Below, piece by piece: positions 15,163 to 15,847 of a stretch of DNA of 15,847 bases (positions within the stretch are counted from its first letter, which is position 1; each line of letters starts with the position of its first letter). The position numbers and the translations under genes were made by a program. The notes below the pieces were generated by a model. That model was given only the letters and a program-made list of their open reading frames with translations, did no database searches and was not told the DNA's origin. Source of the DNA: CAZIZT01 sp964544085 (GTDB lineage Bacteria > Campylobacterota_A > Desulfurellia > Desulfurellales > Hippeaceae); assembly GCA_964544085.1 (NCBI GenBank), contig CAZIZT010000031.1:1-15847 (forward strand), in the 5' to 3' direction.

Positions 15163-15847
15163 TTAAAGCTCAAAGCCCCGCTCAGTGTGGATGGCAACAT
15201 CCAGACCCTTTACCTCGGATTCATCATCAACCCTGATACCCGAAGTAACAATCGATGTGATTCTAATGAGAACAAACGTTGAGATAGCCGTATATGCAGC
15301 TACCACACAAACAGACAGAAGCTGTATTAAAAATTGATGCGGGTTACCGTAGAATAAACCGGCCTTAGAACCTATATCCGGATCAGCAAATAGACCGGTA
15401 GCCAATGCACCCCAGATTCCATTTATTCCGTGAACACCGAATACATCAAGAGAATCATCGTAATTAAAGATAAATTTGACGTAGGATGCTCCACCAAAAC
15501 CTAAAATTCCTGAGACAATTCCGATAATTATCGAGCCAGTTATATTTACGAAACCAGCAGCAGGCGTAATCACTACAAGCCCAGCAACCACACCAGAAGC
15601 TGCTCCAAGGAGTGTCGGGTGCTTTCTCAAAATCCACTCTACGATCATCCATGTTAATCCACCAGCAGCAGCGGCCGTGTTTGTTGCAAATAAATGCACT
15701 CGCTGTAAGAGCACTGCCCGCATTGAAGCCAAACCATCCAAACCAGAGCATTGCTGCACCCAGGGCCGTAAGTGTAACAGAAGAAGGCGGCACGGCTGCT
15801 TTTCTGAAGCCCCTCCCCTATGGTCAGCGCAAGCACAAGTCCTGCCA
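15163..15847 (-). pseudogene. amt: Ammonium transporter (Amt family), partial, with two apparent +1 frameshifts
   Basis: C-terminal part of an Amt/MEP/Rh family membrane channel, with its 5' end beyond the right edge. Reading minus-strand, the first frame (AGLVLALTIGEGL) gives way to a second (VPPSSVTLTALG, then WFGWFGFNAGSALTASAF) and then a third (ATNTAAAAGGLTW onwards to the stop at 15163). Removing one T of the plus-strand TTTT at 15800-15803 and one A of AAA at 15688-15690 restores a continuous protein with QKAAVPPSS and SAFIATNTAAAA, as in intact family members. The downstream half is undamaged and includes the FGVHGINGIWG block with the second pore histidine. The two lesions are both single-base gains in short homopolymers near the window edge, so sequencing or assembly error is as likely as true gene decay. 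Family identity is firm. Confidence 0.88.

Noticed and set aside
15686..15806. Programmed ribosomal frameshifting in amt
   Set aside because: Two independent shifts in short homopolymers without a typical slippery heptamer or stimulator are better explained by mutation or sequencing error. Amt genes are not known to use recoding.
15464..15836. Separate small minus-strand genes at the right edge
   Set aside because: They are the different reading-frame segments of one ammonium transporter gene, as shown by the restored Amt motifs.

Overview
The window reads as a compact bacterial chromosome segment, roughly mid-40s percent GC by eye. Almost every base is used, and neighbouring genes repeatedly share the four-base ATGA stop/start overlap. 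The gene set includes an archaeal-type phosphoglycerate mutase, a KtrAB/TrkAH-type potassium system, an HDOD-CheR pair, an HD-GYP sensor and a bacterial class A RNase P RNA. This suits a Gram-negative, possibly thermophilic or anaerobic lineage near Desulfurellales, Campylobacterota or Aquificota. That placement is an impression from gene content and is not proven.

Layout. (1) From 10473 leftwards to the window edge there is one long minus-strand series with its own promoter: a Cache/HD-GYP sensor, rarA, thiL, a CNNM/CorC-type CBS membrane protein, rpe, a family 2 glycosyltransferase, trkH, trkA, a radical SAM/SPASM protein, and a 5'-truncated aldehyde dehydrogenase reading frame that leaves the window. 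No gap exceeds about 41 bp, so this is probably a single operon of mixed housekeeping, cell-envelope and ion-homeostasis functions. (2) A divergent promoter region (about 10474-10672) separates it from a plus-strand HDOD-cheR pair, so three signalling genes meet at one regulatory region. (3) cheR converges on rnpB (minus strand) with about four bases between them. Upstream of rnpB is an 88-codon gene of unknown function with its own strong promoter. (4) A second minus-strand operon, yjbQ-apgM-small ORF, starts from a promoter at about 14970-14998. (5) Divergent from it is tRNA-Ser(CGA), whose promoter puts the start site at or next to the mature tRNA 5' end. It converges within three bases on an ammonium-transporter gene (minus strand) that runs off the right edge and carries two apparent +1 frameshifts.

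How the parts may work together: HD-GYP (c-di-GMP turnover or sensing), HDOD and CheR (receptor methylation) look like a small signalling locus controlling motility or chemotaxis. TrkH and TrkA form a complete potassium uptake system. ThiL, Rpe and ApgM are single metabolic steps. I see no CRISPR array, insertion sequence, phage gene or toxin-antitoxin pair. The most notable points are a degenerate GGDEF domain placed after HD-GYP, a leaderless-looking HDOD transcript, the near-leaderless tRNA, the uninterrupted P3 hairpin of RNase P RNA, the orphan radical SAM protein, and broken reading frames at both window edges.
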